From contig NZ_VLTK01000002.1 of NCBI RefSeq assembly GCF_007558825.1, positions 372,001 to 436,000 of the forward strand: DNA of 64,000 nt, in the 5' to 3' direction. Positions 35,143 through 43,992 of the stretch are shown here, piece after piece (position 1 is the stretch's first letter; each line of letters opens with the position of its first letter). The translations under genes were made by a program, and so were the position numbers. The notes under the pieces are model-generated. The model did not search any database. It saw only the letters and a program-made list of their open reading frames with translations, and was not told where the DNA came from. The stretch comes from Brevibacterium aurantiacum (lineage in GTDB: Bacteria; Actinomycetota; Actinomycetes; Actinomycetales; Brevibacteriaceae).

Positions 35143-35719
35143 GCGTCGAGACTGAACCGACAGTCGAGACAGAACTGACCTCCTCGACGCCGAGGCGCAG
35201 CATCGTCAGATACGGCTCCCCGGGGATGGTGTGGGTGACTGCGTCCGATCCGTGCGGAGCCGTGAACGTCACCATCGGGATCGAATCTGCGCGGTCGAGA
35301 ACCAGAAGGGTCTCGTACCCGCCTGGCCCCACCGAGTGGGCGGAGCCGACGGGAAGTTCGCAGGCCAGTGTCTCCAGCGGGTTGTCCGATGAAGGCGGCC
35401 GGTTCATCTCCTGATCGGCGACATCGGCGAACTGCTGGGCAGTGATGAGATAAGCCTTTGCCGGTGTGGGGCCTGGCACATGATGGTCATAGAAGGCCAT
35501 TCCTCCACCGCCCCACACGGTGGAGCTGCCGGCGAAGTAGATGGATCCGGGAAGTTCGATGCCCATCTCTGCCAAGGGCGGAGCGGAGTTCCGTGCGCCG
35601 GGATAGGTGACGAATGCGCCTGGGGGACGGCCGCCCTGCAGGTAACAGGCGAGCCTGTCACGATGCATGTTCGACCCATAGCTGACATACCACACGAGAC
35701 CTTGAGACATCCCATTCAT
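35096..35719 (-). CDS. Gamma-glutamylcyclotransferase-like protein
   Basis: A protein of 207 residues. The N-terminal WYVSYGSNMHRDRLACYLQG motif is that of the GGCT/BtrG fold (YGSNM binding loop). The rest (GAFVTYPGAR, then SIYFAGSSTVWGGGGMAFYD) matches actinobacterial relatives, often misnamed. It may cyclise a gamma-glutamyl group; no substrate is known. ATG 35719 overlaps the DedA stop (ATGA). It overlaps the convergent PanE-like gene by 47 nt at the 3' end. Confidence 0.65.
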   Translation of the reverse strand: MNGMSQGLVWYVSYGSNMHRDRLACYLQGGRPPGAFVTYPGARNSAPPLAEMGIELPGSIYFAGSSTVWGGGGMAFYDHHVPGPTPAKAYLITAQQFADVADQEMNRPPSSDNPLETLACELPVGSAHSVGPGGYETLLVLDRADSIPMVTFTAPHGSDAVTHTIPGEPYLTMLRLGVEEVSSVSTVGSVSTLNSVAATPQPAAAQV

Positions 35720-36390
35720 GATGCCACGTCAACGGCTGGGACTGTCCAATCTGCGGAGTCTCGGTGTGCCGTCCGATCACCATCTGATCGGGCTTTCCTC
35801 CTGGCCAGAAGTGTGCGCGTGAGTTCAGCAACACCGGTGATGACGAGTGCGATGCCGATGCCCAATCCCACCCCGAGCAGCGGCTGATCCTCGAACAGCA
35901 CACCGCCGAGCAGGCCGATGCCCGTCGAATACAGCGCCCAGGCCAGGCACCCTGCCGCATCGAAGGCGAGAAACCGAGGGACCGGATACTTCAGCATCCC
36001 CGAGGTCACGGTGGTGGCCGTGCGCCCGCCGGGAACGAAACGGCCCGCGATGAGCACAGCGCCGCCTCGGCGGGCGAATATCTCCTTGGTGCGTTCGAGG
36101 AGCCGACGTGCACGCGGTCGTCGGGTCCACCGAGACGCCAACGAGCCACACCCGCGCCCTACAAAGTGGGCGGCGAAGTCACCGGTGAGGGCACCGACTG
36201 CTCCCGCCAGCAGGAGTCCGACGGGGTTCGGCGTTCCGGTCGCCGCATAGGCCGCCGCGGTGATGAGAATCGTTTCGGAGGGCACGATCGGGAACAGGGA
36301 GTCGAGGCCGGCGATGACGAAGACGAGGAGGTACAGCCACGGCGATTCGAGTGTTGCGGCGAGGATGTCGAAAGCGAGGTCCATACTCAT
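35716..36390 (-). CDS. DedA family membrane protein
   Basis: A protein of 224 residues. The DedA pattern is a first helix then FPIVPSETILITAAAYA near residue 33, GDFAAHFVGRGCG near 70, and the signature FVPGGRTATTVTSGMLKYP near 117 (the arginine-containing re-entrant motif). DedA proteins are lipid scramblase-like transporters; UptA members recycle undecaprenyl phosphate. The start is ATG at 36390. It overlaps the next gene (GGCT-like) by 4 nt. Confidence 0.85.
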   Translation of the reverse strand: MSMDLAFDILAATLESPWLYLLVFVIAGLDSLFPIVPSETILITAAAYAATGTPNPVGLLLAGAVGALTGDFAAHFVGRGCGSLASRWTRRPRARRLLERTKEIFARRGGAVLIAGRFVPGGRTATTVTSGMLKYPVPRFLAFDAAGCLAWALYSTGIGLLGGVLFEDQPLLGVGLGIGIALVITGVAELTRTLLARRKARSDGDRTAHRDSADWTVPAVDVAS

Positions 36391-36536
36391 TCACGCTATT
36401 GACCGACGGGTGAGCTCGGAACGCGGCGAAGAGCAGTATCGCCTGCAGGAGCCCGGAGCGAAGATGCGGAAAACCGGAAACGGAGACTGCGGTCGGGCCC
36501 ATGGGACCAGGCGCCCGGCGTTGCTACGATCGACCT

Positions 36537-37685
36537 ATGCCCTGGCCGACGTCGCTGACCGCGCGGATTCCCCGAGAATCCCGCATGTTCGTCACACGCT
36601 GGAGTGCCTCGGTGCTGGGAATCCTGTGGGGCGTGCTGCTGTGCCTTCCGCTGCTGCTCGCTGCGATCCCCGCCTCGACCTCGCGACTGAGCCGGAGGGT
36701 CCTGGCTTGGGAGCGCACCCGGCAGGAGCGGGGCTTCGGCGTCATCATGGGTTCGGGCCCGATGACGCGCGGCTTCTTCGTCCTCAACGGTGTGGTTGCG
36801 GGCCTCATCGCCATTCCGGTGCTCAATCTGCTCATGGGTTTCCTGCTCGTCACGATCGGATCGCTCATCCAGGGACTGTTCATCGGCGGCAGCATCACCA
36901 TCGGCTTCGACTTCTGGACCATCAGCCAGCCGACTCTGTTCGTCGGAGTGCTCTATGGAGCCGCGAACCTCATCGGCGTCATCGTCCTCGCCGAGTTCGC
37001 GAATTGGCTGCACGGCAGAATCGACTCCAGGTTCACCGAGACCAGCCGTCCCAACGCGCCCCACACCCGCATCACTCAACTTCTCATGACCCGTCACGGT
37101 GTGGTCATGGCCATCGACGAGGAGCGGCGCCGGATCGAGCGGGACCTCCACGACGGAGTCCAGCAGAATGTCGTGTCCCTGTCCGTGCTCGTCGCACGTG
37201 CCCAGCGAGCGAAGGATCAGGACAAGGTCAGCGCTCTCCTCGATGACGCCCTCGTGCAGTCCCAGGACCTCATCGATGAGATGCGCGAGGTCGCCTGGCG
37301 GGTCTATCCCACAGCACTGGACGAACACGGCCTGGGCACCGTCCTCCACCGGGTAGCCGATCACTGTCCGATCCCGGTCACCCTCACCGACGTTCCCGCC
37401 CGGCGGGTATCGCAGGCCAGTGAATCTGCTGCGTACTTCGTTGTCCGGGAGGCGGTGACCAATGTGGTCAAGCACGCGAATGCGTCGACTATTCGAATCA
37501 GCGTGATCGCCGAGGAACAGAAGCTCATCGCCGAGGTGATCGATGACGGCACAGGGGGAGCCGACCCTGCTGGCAGCGGGCTGAAAGGACTGTCGCGCCG
37601 GGTTGGAGCATTGGACGGGACGATGACGATCGAGAGCACAGAGAATGTCGGAACCACAGTGAGAGCGGAGATCCCCTATGTCTGA
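36537..37685 (+). CDS. NarL/DegS-type sensor histidine kinase
   Basis: About 382 residues. Hydrophobic segments near residues 16-38, 78-108 and 122-145, then the HisKA_3 dimer-phosphoacceptor motif RRRIERDLHDGVQQNVVSLS near 200 (His in RDLHDG), then HATPase with REAVTNVVKHANAS and DDGTGG. No periplasmic sensor domain is evident, so it probably senses within the membrane. The stop overlaps the response regulator start by 8 nt. ATG 36537 was chosen by hydrophobicity. Confidence 0.88.
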   Translation: MPWPTSLTARIPRESRMFVTRWSASVLGILWGVLLCLPLLLAAIPASTSRLSRRVLAWERTRQERGFGVIMGSGPMTRGFFVLNGVVAGLIAIPVLNLLMGFLLVTIGSLIQGLFIGGSITIGFDFWTISQPTLFVGVLYGAANLIGVIVLAEFANWLHGRIDSRFTETSRPNAPHTRITQLLMTRHGVVMAIDEERRRIERDLHDGVQQNVVSLSVLVARAQRAKDQDKVSALLDDALVQSQDLIDEMREVAWRVYPTALDEHGLGTVLHRVADHCPIPVTLTDVPARRVSQASESAAYFVVREAVTNVVKHANASTIRISVIAEEQKLIAEVIDDGTGGADPAGSGLKGLSRRVGALDGTMTIESTENVGTTVRAEIPYV

Positions 37686-38379
37686 ACCTGGCATGCCTGA
37701 ATCCAGCGCCGAAACCCCGAACGCCGACCCGATGAGAGTCGCCTTGGCCGATGACTCGGTGCTGCTGCGCGAAGGGGTGCGCAGCCTGCTCGAAGACGAG
37801 GGCATCGCGGTTGTGGCCTCTGTCGATGACGGGCAGCAGCTCCTCACTGCGGTCGCAGCTCATCGCCCGAACTTGGCGATCGTCGACGTCAGGATGCCGC
37901 CGACCCACACCACAGAAGGACTCGAAGCCGCGCTGGAGATCAAGCGCCGCTTCCCGGACATCGGAGTCCTCGTGCTCAGCCAATACGTTCTGCGCGAATA
38001 CGCGACCGAGCTGCTGAGCACCGAGACTGTGGGAGTCGGCTACCTGCTGAAGAACCGGGTCACCGACATCGACCGCTTCCTCGAGTCCGTCAATCGGATA
38101 GCGGAGGGCGGAACCGTCATCGACCCCGAGGTTGTCCGGCAGCTGCTGAGCTCGTCCGAGAAACAGAACTCCCTGTCGGCGCTCACCTCTCGTGAGAACG
38201 AGGTCCTTCAGGCTATGGCTGAGGGACTGTCGAATCGCGGTATCGCCGAACGACTCTACGTGTCCATCAGTTCGGTGGAGAAGGCCATCAGCTCGATCTT
38301 CGACAAGTTCAGGCTGCACGCGGGGGAGACCACGAGCCGAAGGGTCGCAGCGGTTCTGCACTACCTCGATCAGTCCTGA
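37678..38379 (+). CDS. NarL/FixJ response regulator
   Basis: A protein of 233 residues. The receiver domain has ALADDSVLLREGVRSLLE near residue 22, the phosphoacceptor aspartate in LAIVDVRMPP near 65, and a lysine in GYLLKNRV; the LuxR HTH is LTSRENEVLQAMAEGLSNRG then IAERLYVSISSVEKAISSIF near 200. It works with the kinase immediately upstream. Target genes cannot be told. Confidence 0.92.
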   Translation: MSEPGMPESSAETPNADPMRVALADDSVLLREGVRSLLEDEGIAVVASVDDGQQLLTAVAAHRPNLAIVDVRMPPTHTTEGLEAALEIKRRFPDIGVLVLSQYVLREYATELLSTETVGVGYLLKNRVTDIDRFLESVNRIAEGGTVIDPEVVRQLLSSSEKQNSLSALTSRENEVLQAMAEGLSNRGIAERLYVSISSVEKAISSIFDKFRLHAGETTSRRVAAVLHYLDQS

Positions 38380-38444
38380 GCCGACGGAGAGCAACCAGGT
38401 GACTCACGACCTCGAGAGCGCGAGCATCGTGAAGGGGCAGGTTC

Positions 38445-39662
38445 TCAGAGTTCGGAACGGGCACGGGCACCGATGCGCAGATTGAGGTCTTCGAGCTCGG
38501 CCAGCACATCGCCGGCACCCCAGATCTGATTGCGCTTGCGACTGGTCAGACCGCGCAGGACCCCGGCTTCCATCAGTGCGGAGACCGCCCTGCTCGCCGA
38601 GGAGCTGGACAGTTTCAATGAGTCCTCAATGTCGTCGATCGTGAACACCGGGTCCGATGCGAGGTAGGTCAGGATCCTGGCTGCGGCGCTGTTCTCACGT
38701 GGATGGCCGAGAAGATCGGCCCACTCGTCAGGCAGTCGGGCCAGCCGATGCGCGGTCAGCTGAGCTTCCTCCGCCGCGATCACCGATGACGTCGACCACA
38801 GCGATATGACCGGTCCGGCGTCGCCGGAGTGATAGGAATTCAGAGCGGCGAAGTAGCGGTCTCGAACCTCGACCAAGGCAGCAGCCAGGGGAACGGTGAT
38901 CCCTGTCGTGACGCCGCGTGAGTGGAGGATCCTAGCCGCCAAGGCTCGTCCGATCCGACCGTTGCCGTCGGTGAAGGGGTGGATCGCTTCGAACTGCGAA
39001 TGGGCGACGGCCGCCTGCGCGATCGTGGGAATGTCAACGCGGCGGGCGAAGGCCAGCAGATCGTCCATGAGCTCAGGGACGAGCTCCGGGGGAGGGGGAA
39101 CGTAGAGCGCACCTCGGGGCGAATGATCGGAGCCGCCGATCCAGTTCTGCATCGGCCGATGCCGGCCCGCCAGATGAGCCTCTCCGGCATCGTCCTTGAG
39201 CAGCAGCCGATGGGCGCGAGAGACCGCATCGGCACTGATCGCTCCCGATGTCAGCAGATCCAACGCACCCGTTGCAGCGGCCATCGCAGTTGCCGAAGAA
39301 TTGGACTTCGCACCGTGGAGGGCACGGACGAAGTCGTCGATGGGCGCCTCCTCGGCTTCGATCTTCGATGAGGCGATCGATTCGCTGCGCAGCAGCAGAT
39401 AGGACAGTGGGATCAGAGTGCGACCGTGCTCGGCATCGAGCCGGGAGATCGCGCGGACCGCGGTTTCTGAGCGTGCGGCGAGCTCGGAGGGCAGGCGCAG
39501 GTCGACCGAGCCGATGCGGGACGGAATCGAGACGGACACTTCGGCGAATTTCCTGTCGTCGATCGTGCCGCCGCGGAACTCCTGGCGCCACGGTCTGGTC
39601 TCTGCCCGGGCTGCGGGCACGGGAACGGCAGAATCGGGCACGGGGTCGGCAGAGTCGGACAT
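38445..39662 (-). CDS. Fic-domain AMPylator with C-terminal HTH
   Basis: A protein of 405 residues. The Fic core motif is HPFTDGNGRIGRAL near residue 226, matching HPFx(D/E)GNGRxxR. A class II N-terminal inhibitory helix is seen as ESIASSKIEAEEAP near 92 (family SSxIEG, here A for G). A C-terminal winged HTH follows (DDIEDSLKLSSSSASRAVSA near 350). It may AMPylate or otherwise modify proteins and regulate its own gene. There is no Shine-Dalgarno; TAGACT ends 6 nt before the ATG, so it is probably leaderless. Confidence 0.85.
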   Translation of the reverse strand: MSDSADPVPDSAVPVPAARAETRPWRQEFRGGTIDDRKFAEVSVSIPSRIGSVDLRLPSELAARSETAVRAISRLDAEHGRTLIPLSYLLLRSESIASSKIEAEEAPIDDFVRALHGAKSNSSATAMAAATGALDLLTSGAISADAVSRAHRLLLKDDAGEAHLAGRHRPMQNWIGGSDHSPRGALYVPPPPELVPELMDDLLAFARRVDIPTIAQAAVAHSQFEAIHPFTDGNGRIGRALAARILHSRGVTTGITVPLAAALVEVRDRYFAALNSYHSGDAGPVISLWSTSSVIAAEEAQLTAHRLARLPDEWADLLGHPRENSAAARILTYLASDPVFTIDDIEDSLKLSSSSASRAVSALMEAGVLRGLTSRKRNQIWGAGDVLAELEDLNLRIGARARSEL

Positions 39663-39709
39663 GGGAATAGTCTAGACGATACGCCCACATGAAGAAATAA
39701 ATGGGAATA
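39661..39709. promoter_or_regulatory. Repeated TATTCCCAT in the fic promoter
   Basis: ATGGGAATA occurs at 39661-39669 and 39701-39709, 40 bp apart (TATTCCCAT on the fic strand). The first copy overlaps the fic start codon and the leaderless promoter; the second lies upstream. Spacing near four helical turns and the HTH of the Fic protein suggest autoregulation; this is inferred. Confidence 0.45.
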
Positions 39710-39859
39710 TCTCTTATGGTGATCCCAGTTCCAGGGAGCACGCCCGTCTCGCTACACTCACAGCTCAGGGATGCCGAGGATACTGGGAGCGCCAGAGGTT
39801 CACAGTGCTCGCAGGCGACTCGAACCCGACGAGATTCAGTGTCGACGATGAGGAGAACG

Positions 39860-41098
39860 ATGAAACGGCAGCTGCCCGACATGAAGGAACTCGCCCTTCT
39901 CCTGCAGTTCAGTCTGCCCAGGCTCGACAGGGTGGGTGCTCGACTCGACTCCGCTGCCGATGTCTGGGACCTGCGTCGCATTGCGAAGCGGGTCACCCCC
40001 ACGGCACCCTTCGACTACGTCGACGGCGGCGCGCTCGATGAGCACACACTGCGTAAGAACCGTCAGATCTTCGCCGACGTCGAACTCCTCCCACGGATCC
40101 TGCACGGAGTCGACGCCCCGAACACATCGACGACGATCGCCGGTCAGCACACAGCACTGCCATTCGGCATCGCCCCGACAGGCTACACACGGATGATGCA
40201 CTCCGAAGGTGAGATCGGGGGAGTCCGCGCTGCGACAAAGGCAGGCATTCCCTTCTCGCTGTCAACGATGGGCACACGGTCCATCGAAGAGGTCGCCCAG
40301 GCGGCACCGGGATCCACTCGTTGGTTCCAGCTCTATCTGTGGAAGGACCGTGAGCGCAGTCTCGACCTGCTTCAGCGAGCCCAAGCCAGCGGGTACGAGA
40401 CCCTGCTCGTCACAGTCGACACTCCGATCACCGGCCAGCGCCTGCGAGATAACCGCAATGGGCTCTCGATCCCACCGAAGCTGACCCTGAAGACGATTCT
40501 CGATGCCTCCTACCGGCCCGGCTGGTGGTTCAACTTCCTCACCACCGAACCGCCGAAATATGCCTCCTTGTCGAACACCTCGCAGTCCTTGGCCGAGATG
40601 ACGCGGACCATGTTCGATCCGACACTTGACCTCGATGACCTCAGGTGGATCCGTTCGCAGTGGAAGGGCAAGCTCTTCGTCAAGGGAGTCCTCACCGCCG
40701 AAGACGCCGACAGGGCCCGGTCCATCGGCGCCGACGGCCTGGTCGTGTCCAACCACGGCGGGCGCCAACTCGATCGTGCACCTGACTCCCTGACCGCGCT
40801 GGCGGAGGTGCGAGCGGCCGTCGGCGAGGACATGGAACTCATCCTCGACTCCGGAATCATGTCAGGCACCGACGTCGTGGCCGCTCTGTGTGCCGGGGCG
40901 GACTTCGTGCTCGTCGGCCGGGCCTACCTCTACGGACTGATGGCCGGCGGGCAGCGCGGCGTGGAGAAGGCCATCGACCTGATCCGGGCAGAGATACTGA
41001 CTGCCATGGGCCTGATGGGCGCCCGGAACATCTCCGACCTCGGACCGCAGCTGGCCAGGGGGCTGCCAACCTCTGCCACTGCGAACCGCGACATCTGA
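39860..41098 (+). CDS. lldD: L-lactate dehydrogenase (FMN, quinone-linked)
   Basis: About 412 residues of the alpha-hydroxy-acid oxidase family. The FMN and catalytic blocks are FGIAPTGYTRMMHSEGEIGG near 100, STMGTRSIEEVA near 135, WFQLYLWKDRE, VTVDTPITGQRLRDNRNG, and the active-site SNHGGRQLDRAPDS near 294. The start KRQLPDMKELALLLQF is like corynebacterial LldD. It oxidises L-lactate to pyruvate, passing electrons to quinone. ATG 39860 has GAGGAG. It is followed 61 nt later by an amino-acid permease. Confidence 0.88.
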   Translation: MKRQLPDMKELALLLQFSLPRLDRVGARLDSAADVWDLRRIAKRVTPTAPFDYVDGGALDEHTLRKNRQIFADVELLPRILHGVDAPNTSTTIAGQHTALPFGIAPTGYTRMMHSEGEIGGVRAATKAGIPFSLSTMGTRSIEEVAQAAPGSTRWFQLYLWKDRERSLDLLQRAQASGYETLLVTVDTPITGQRLRDNRNGLSIPPKLTLKTILDASYRPGWWFNFLTTEPPKYASLSNTSQSLAEMTRTMFDPTLDLDDLRWIRSQWKGKLFVKGVLTAEDADRARSIGADGLVVSNHGGRQLDRAPDSLTALAEVRAAVGEDMELILDSGIMSGTDVVAALCAGADFVLVGRAYLYGLMAGGQRGVEKAIDLIRAEILTAMGLMGARNISDLGPQLARGLPTSATANRDI

Positions 41099-41159
41099 AT
41101 GTGGTAAGAATGGCCGGGGCCCGAACGGGACACCGGTCGCACGACAGTCAAGGGACACG

Positions 41160-42650
41160 ATGAACGAAACAGCCGCCTCGGCGAGGGAGAACCGCGAACT
41201 CAAACGGGGGCTGAAGTCACGTCACCTGCAGATGATCGCCATCGGCGGTGCCATCGGCACCGGACTCTTCCTCGGCTCCGGCGGCACGATCTCCCAGGCC
41301 GGACCCGGTGGTGCACTCCTGGCCTATGCTGCGATCGGCATCATGGTCCTCTTCGTCATGCAGTCCCTGGGCGAGATGTCGACGCACCTGCCCGTGGCCG
41401 GATCGTTCCACACCTACGGCTCGAAGTACGTCAGCCCCTCGTTCGGATTCGCCATGGGGTGGAACTACTGGTTCAACTGGGCGATCACGCTCGCCGCGGA
41501 GCTCGTCGCAGCCGGAGTCATCATGTCCTTCTGGCTGCCGGACGTGCCGTCCTGGGTCTGGGCCGCGATCTTCCTCGCCCTGCTCACCGGGCTCAACTTC
41601 CTCTCGGCCAAGGCATTCGGGGAAGGTGAATTCTGGTTCGCAGCCATCAAGGTCACCGCTGTTCTCGCGTTCCTCCTTCTCGGGGTGCTCATGATCGCAG
41701 GCATCATCGGCGGCGAATCTCCGGGGATGAGCAACTGGACGGCAGGAGAAGCTCCATTCGTGGGTGGCTGGGTCTCGATCATCAGCGTGTTCATGATCGC
41801 CGGCTTCTCCTTCCAGGGCACGGAGCTCGTCGGTGTGACCGCAGGCGAGTCAGCCAACCCGCGCCGCGATATGCCCCGGGCCATCCGCACCGTGTTCTGG
41901 CGCATCATGCTCTTCTACATCGGCGCAATCATCATCATCGGCTTCCTCCTGCCCTATTCGGACCCCTCGCTGCTGGCCTCCGCCAACAACGAGGACGTCA
42001 CGGCCTCGCCCTTCACTCTTGTCTTCGAGCGCGCCGGCATCGCCGTGGCCGCATCCGTGATGAACGCCGTCATCCTCACCGCAATCCTCTCAGCCGGCAA
42101 CTCCGGTCTCTACGCCTCGACCCGCATGCTCTATGCAATGGCCAAAGAGGGGACCGCGCCGAGGCTGTTCGCCCGACTCAACGAACGCGGAGTTCCCGTC
42201 ATGGCACTCCTGGCCACCGCGGTCATCGGTCTGTTCGGATTCCTCTCCGAGGTGATGGGTGACGGTGGGGCCTACACGTGGCTGATCAACGTCTCCGGGC
42301 TCTCCGGGTTCATCGTCTGGGTCGGGATCGCCTGGTGTCACTTCCGGTTCCGCCGTGCCTACGTTCAGCAGGGCCGAGATCTTGCGGACCTGCCGTATCG
42401 GGCTCCGCTGTTCCCCATCGGACCGATCATCGCACTGGTCATGCTGGTCATCGTCATCATCGGCCAGAACGTCCAAGCAATCGTCGAGGGACGGGTCCTC
42501 GAAGTTGCCTCCGCCTACATCGGACTGCCCGCTTTCCTGCTGCTGTGGCTCATCCACCGACTGGTCACTGGACGTCGCTCACGCACGGTGGGTCTGGGGG
42601 AGATGGACGTCGACGGACTGTCGATCACACCGCAAACTGGGCCAGCATGA
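41160..42650 (+). CDS. Amino-acid permease (APC, LysP-like)
   Basis: A protein of 496 residues with 12 hydrophobic helices. The APC substrate motif GGAIGTGLFLGSGG is near residue 29, and FGFAMGWNYWFNWAITLAAE and FGEGEFWFAAIKVTAV match lysine-permease-like members. It is a proton symporter of amino acids. Substrate is likely cationic, not proven. Its 3' end overlaps the convergent FAD oxidoreductase by 26 nt. Confidence 0.85.
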   Translation: MNETAASARENRELKRGLKSRHLQMIAIGGAIGTGLFLGSGGTISQAGPGGALLAYAAIGIMVLFVMQSLGEMSTHLPVAGSFHTYGSKYVSPSFGFAMGWNYWFNWAITLAAELVAAGVIMSFWLPDVPSWVWAAIFLALLTGLNFLSAKAFGEGEFWFAAIKVTAVLAFLLLGVLMIAGIIGGESPGMSNWTAGEAPFVGGWVSIISVFMIAGFSFQGTELVGVTAGESANPRRDMPRAIRTVFWRIMLFYIGAIIIIGFLLPYSDPSLLASANNEDVTASPFTLVFERAGIAVAASVMNAVILTAILSAGNSGLYASTRMLYAMAKEGTAPRLFARLNERGVPVMALLATAVIGLFGFLSEVMGDGGAYTWLINVSGLSGFIVWVGIAWCHFRFRRAYVQQGRDLADLPYRAPLFPIGPIIALVMLVIVIIGQNVQAIVEGRVLEVASAYIGLPAFLLLWLIHRLVTGRRSRTVGLGEMDVDGLSITPQTGPA

Positions 42651-43938
42651 CCCTGCGCGGATCGAAATGATCCCGTAGGGAACGCAACCGTGTCAGATCG
42701 TCGGGCTCGAACGCTGACGTGATCTCTTCGGCGGTCAAGGACCGGAAGGTGAAATTGAGCGAGCGGCCCAGGGGCGCGTCGCCTGTCCCGGGTGCACCCA
42801 GCTCGCTGGCAATGGTGAGGTGATGGGCTAGTGGAGTCTCCTCGAACTCGTTCAAGGGCGACAATAGCGAAAACAGCCAAGTGGCATCGCGATGTCCGAG
42901 GGCGTTTGCAATCTCGGGTGCTTCGGCCATGGCGCCACCGAGCAGGCGCAGACCGATGACGGTGAAGCAGGGAACCCGGTCCGGGGAACTCGCTGCAATG
43001 AGGTTCGCTGTCGTCTGCTCGCCGAGCTCGGGCAGGAAGAATGCGTCACTGCCGTATGAATGGGGCTCATCAGGTTCGGCAAATATCTCGCCGGTCCTCG
43101 CGAAGGGCACGACATCAATGCTCGAGGCGAATTCTGCCCCGGCAGCCACCAGTGCCCTCTCCAGGAGTGCCACCTGCGCTCGACCGAGTTCAGTCTCGCC
43201 CGACCATGCGATCTGAATCCGCAATTGATGGATTCCGCGCAGGAAGGCAGGCAGGTCAGCGGCAGTGGTCGGAGCCGAGTAGATGGCAGCGGCAGTCATC
43301 ATGTCCCGACCTTGCCTCAGCGCCCATTCCCGCCACACCTGGCCGGCCTGGGGAGATGCTCGCAGGTCGATCTCGATGGAGCCACCGAGCACCTCTGCAA
43401 TGGGGAAGACCCTCATCGTCAAAGAGGTCACGATGCCGAAATTCGAACCTGCCCCGCGCAGTGCCCAGAACAACTCCGGGTTCTCCTGCGCGGATGCCAT
43501 CCTGATCTCGCCATCCGGGGTGACGATTTCGGCGCTGAGAACATTGTCGGCAGCGAACCCGTACTTTCGTGACAGAAGGCCAACGCCGCCGCTCAGGCTG
43601 TACCCGGCAATGCCGACGCCGGGGAAGCTTCCCGACAACGGGGCCAGCCCATGGGGCGCGGCGGCTGCCATCACTTCCGAGAATCGGGCTCCGGCTCCGG
43701 CGGTCACTGTGCGTGCCGAGGGGTCGATGGCGACATCATTCATTCTCGAGGTGTCGATGAGTGTCCCCGAACGCATCCCCGAAGTTCGGCCGTGTCCGGT
43801 CGACTGCACGGCGATCCGCGGTGAACGAGAGCTCAGCTCGGAGCGTACGGCAGCAGCCACTTCGGTAGCGGTCAGGGGGCTGACGATGTGGTTGGGGGAG
43901 TGCGGATGGTCGAGTTGGAATCCTGTGATCGAGGTCAT
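42625..43938 (-). CDS. FAD-linked oxidoreductase (PCMH/BBE-like)
   Basis: A protein of 437 residues. The FAD-binding PCMH region is RIAVQSTGHGRTSG (His near residue 49 is the usual flavin-linking position) then AGAGARFSEVMAAA, SGSFPGVGIAGYSLSGGVG and WALRGAGSNFGIVTSL. It resembles 6-hydroxynicotine oxidase and berberine-bridge-like enzymes; the usual C-terminal YxN segment is poorly conserved. ATG 43938 has no ribosome site and is probably leaderless. It is divergent from a WYL regulator with a palindrome between. Confidence 0.82.
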   Translation of the reverse strand: MTSITGFQLDHPHSPNHIVSPLTATEVAAAVRSELSSRSPRIAVQSTGHGRTSGMRSGTLIDTSRMNDVAIDPSARTVTAGAGARFSEVMAAAAPHGLAPLSGSFPGVGIAGYSLSGGVGLLSRKYGFAADNVLSAEIVTPDGEIRMASAQENPELFWALRGAGSNFGIVTSLTMRVFPIAEVLGGSIEIDLRASPQAGQVWREWALRQGRDMMTAAAIYSAPTTAADLPAFLRGIHQLRIQIAWSGETELGRAQVALLERALVAAGAEFASSIDVVPFARTGEIFAEPDEPHSYGSDAFFLPELGEQTTANLIAASSPDRVPCFTVIGLRLLGGAMAEAPEIANALGHRDATWLFSLLSPLNEFEETPLAHHLTIASELGAPGTGDAPLGRSLNFTFRSLTAEEITSAFEPDDLTRLRSLRDHFDPRRVMLAQFAV

Positions 43939-43956
43939 GCCTTCACAGTAGAATCC

Positions 43957-43981
43957 ATTGTGGCCCGAACGTGACCACAAT
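43957..43981. promoter_or_regulatory. ATTGTGG-N11-CCACAAT operator candidate
   Basis: ATTGTGG (43957-43963) and CCACAAT (43975-43981) form a perfect 7-bp dyad with 11-bp spacer in the 54-bp gap between the FAD oxidoreductase and the WYL regulator. TAGAAT at 43981-43986 is a -10-like box six bases before the GTG of the regulator. A regulator bound here would block both promoters. Confidence 0.6.
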
Positions 43982-43992
43982 AGAATTGATCT

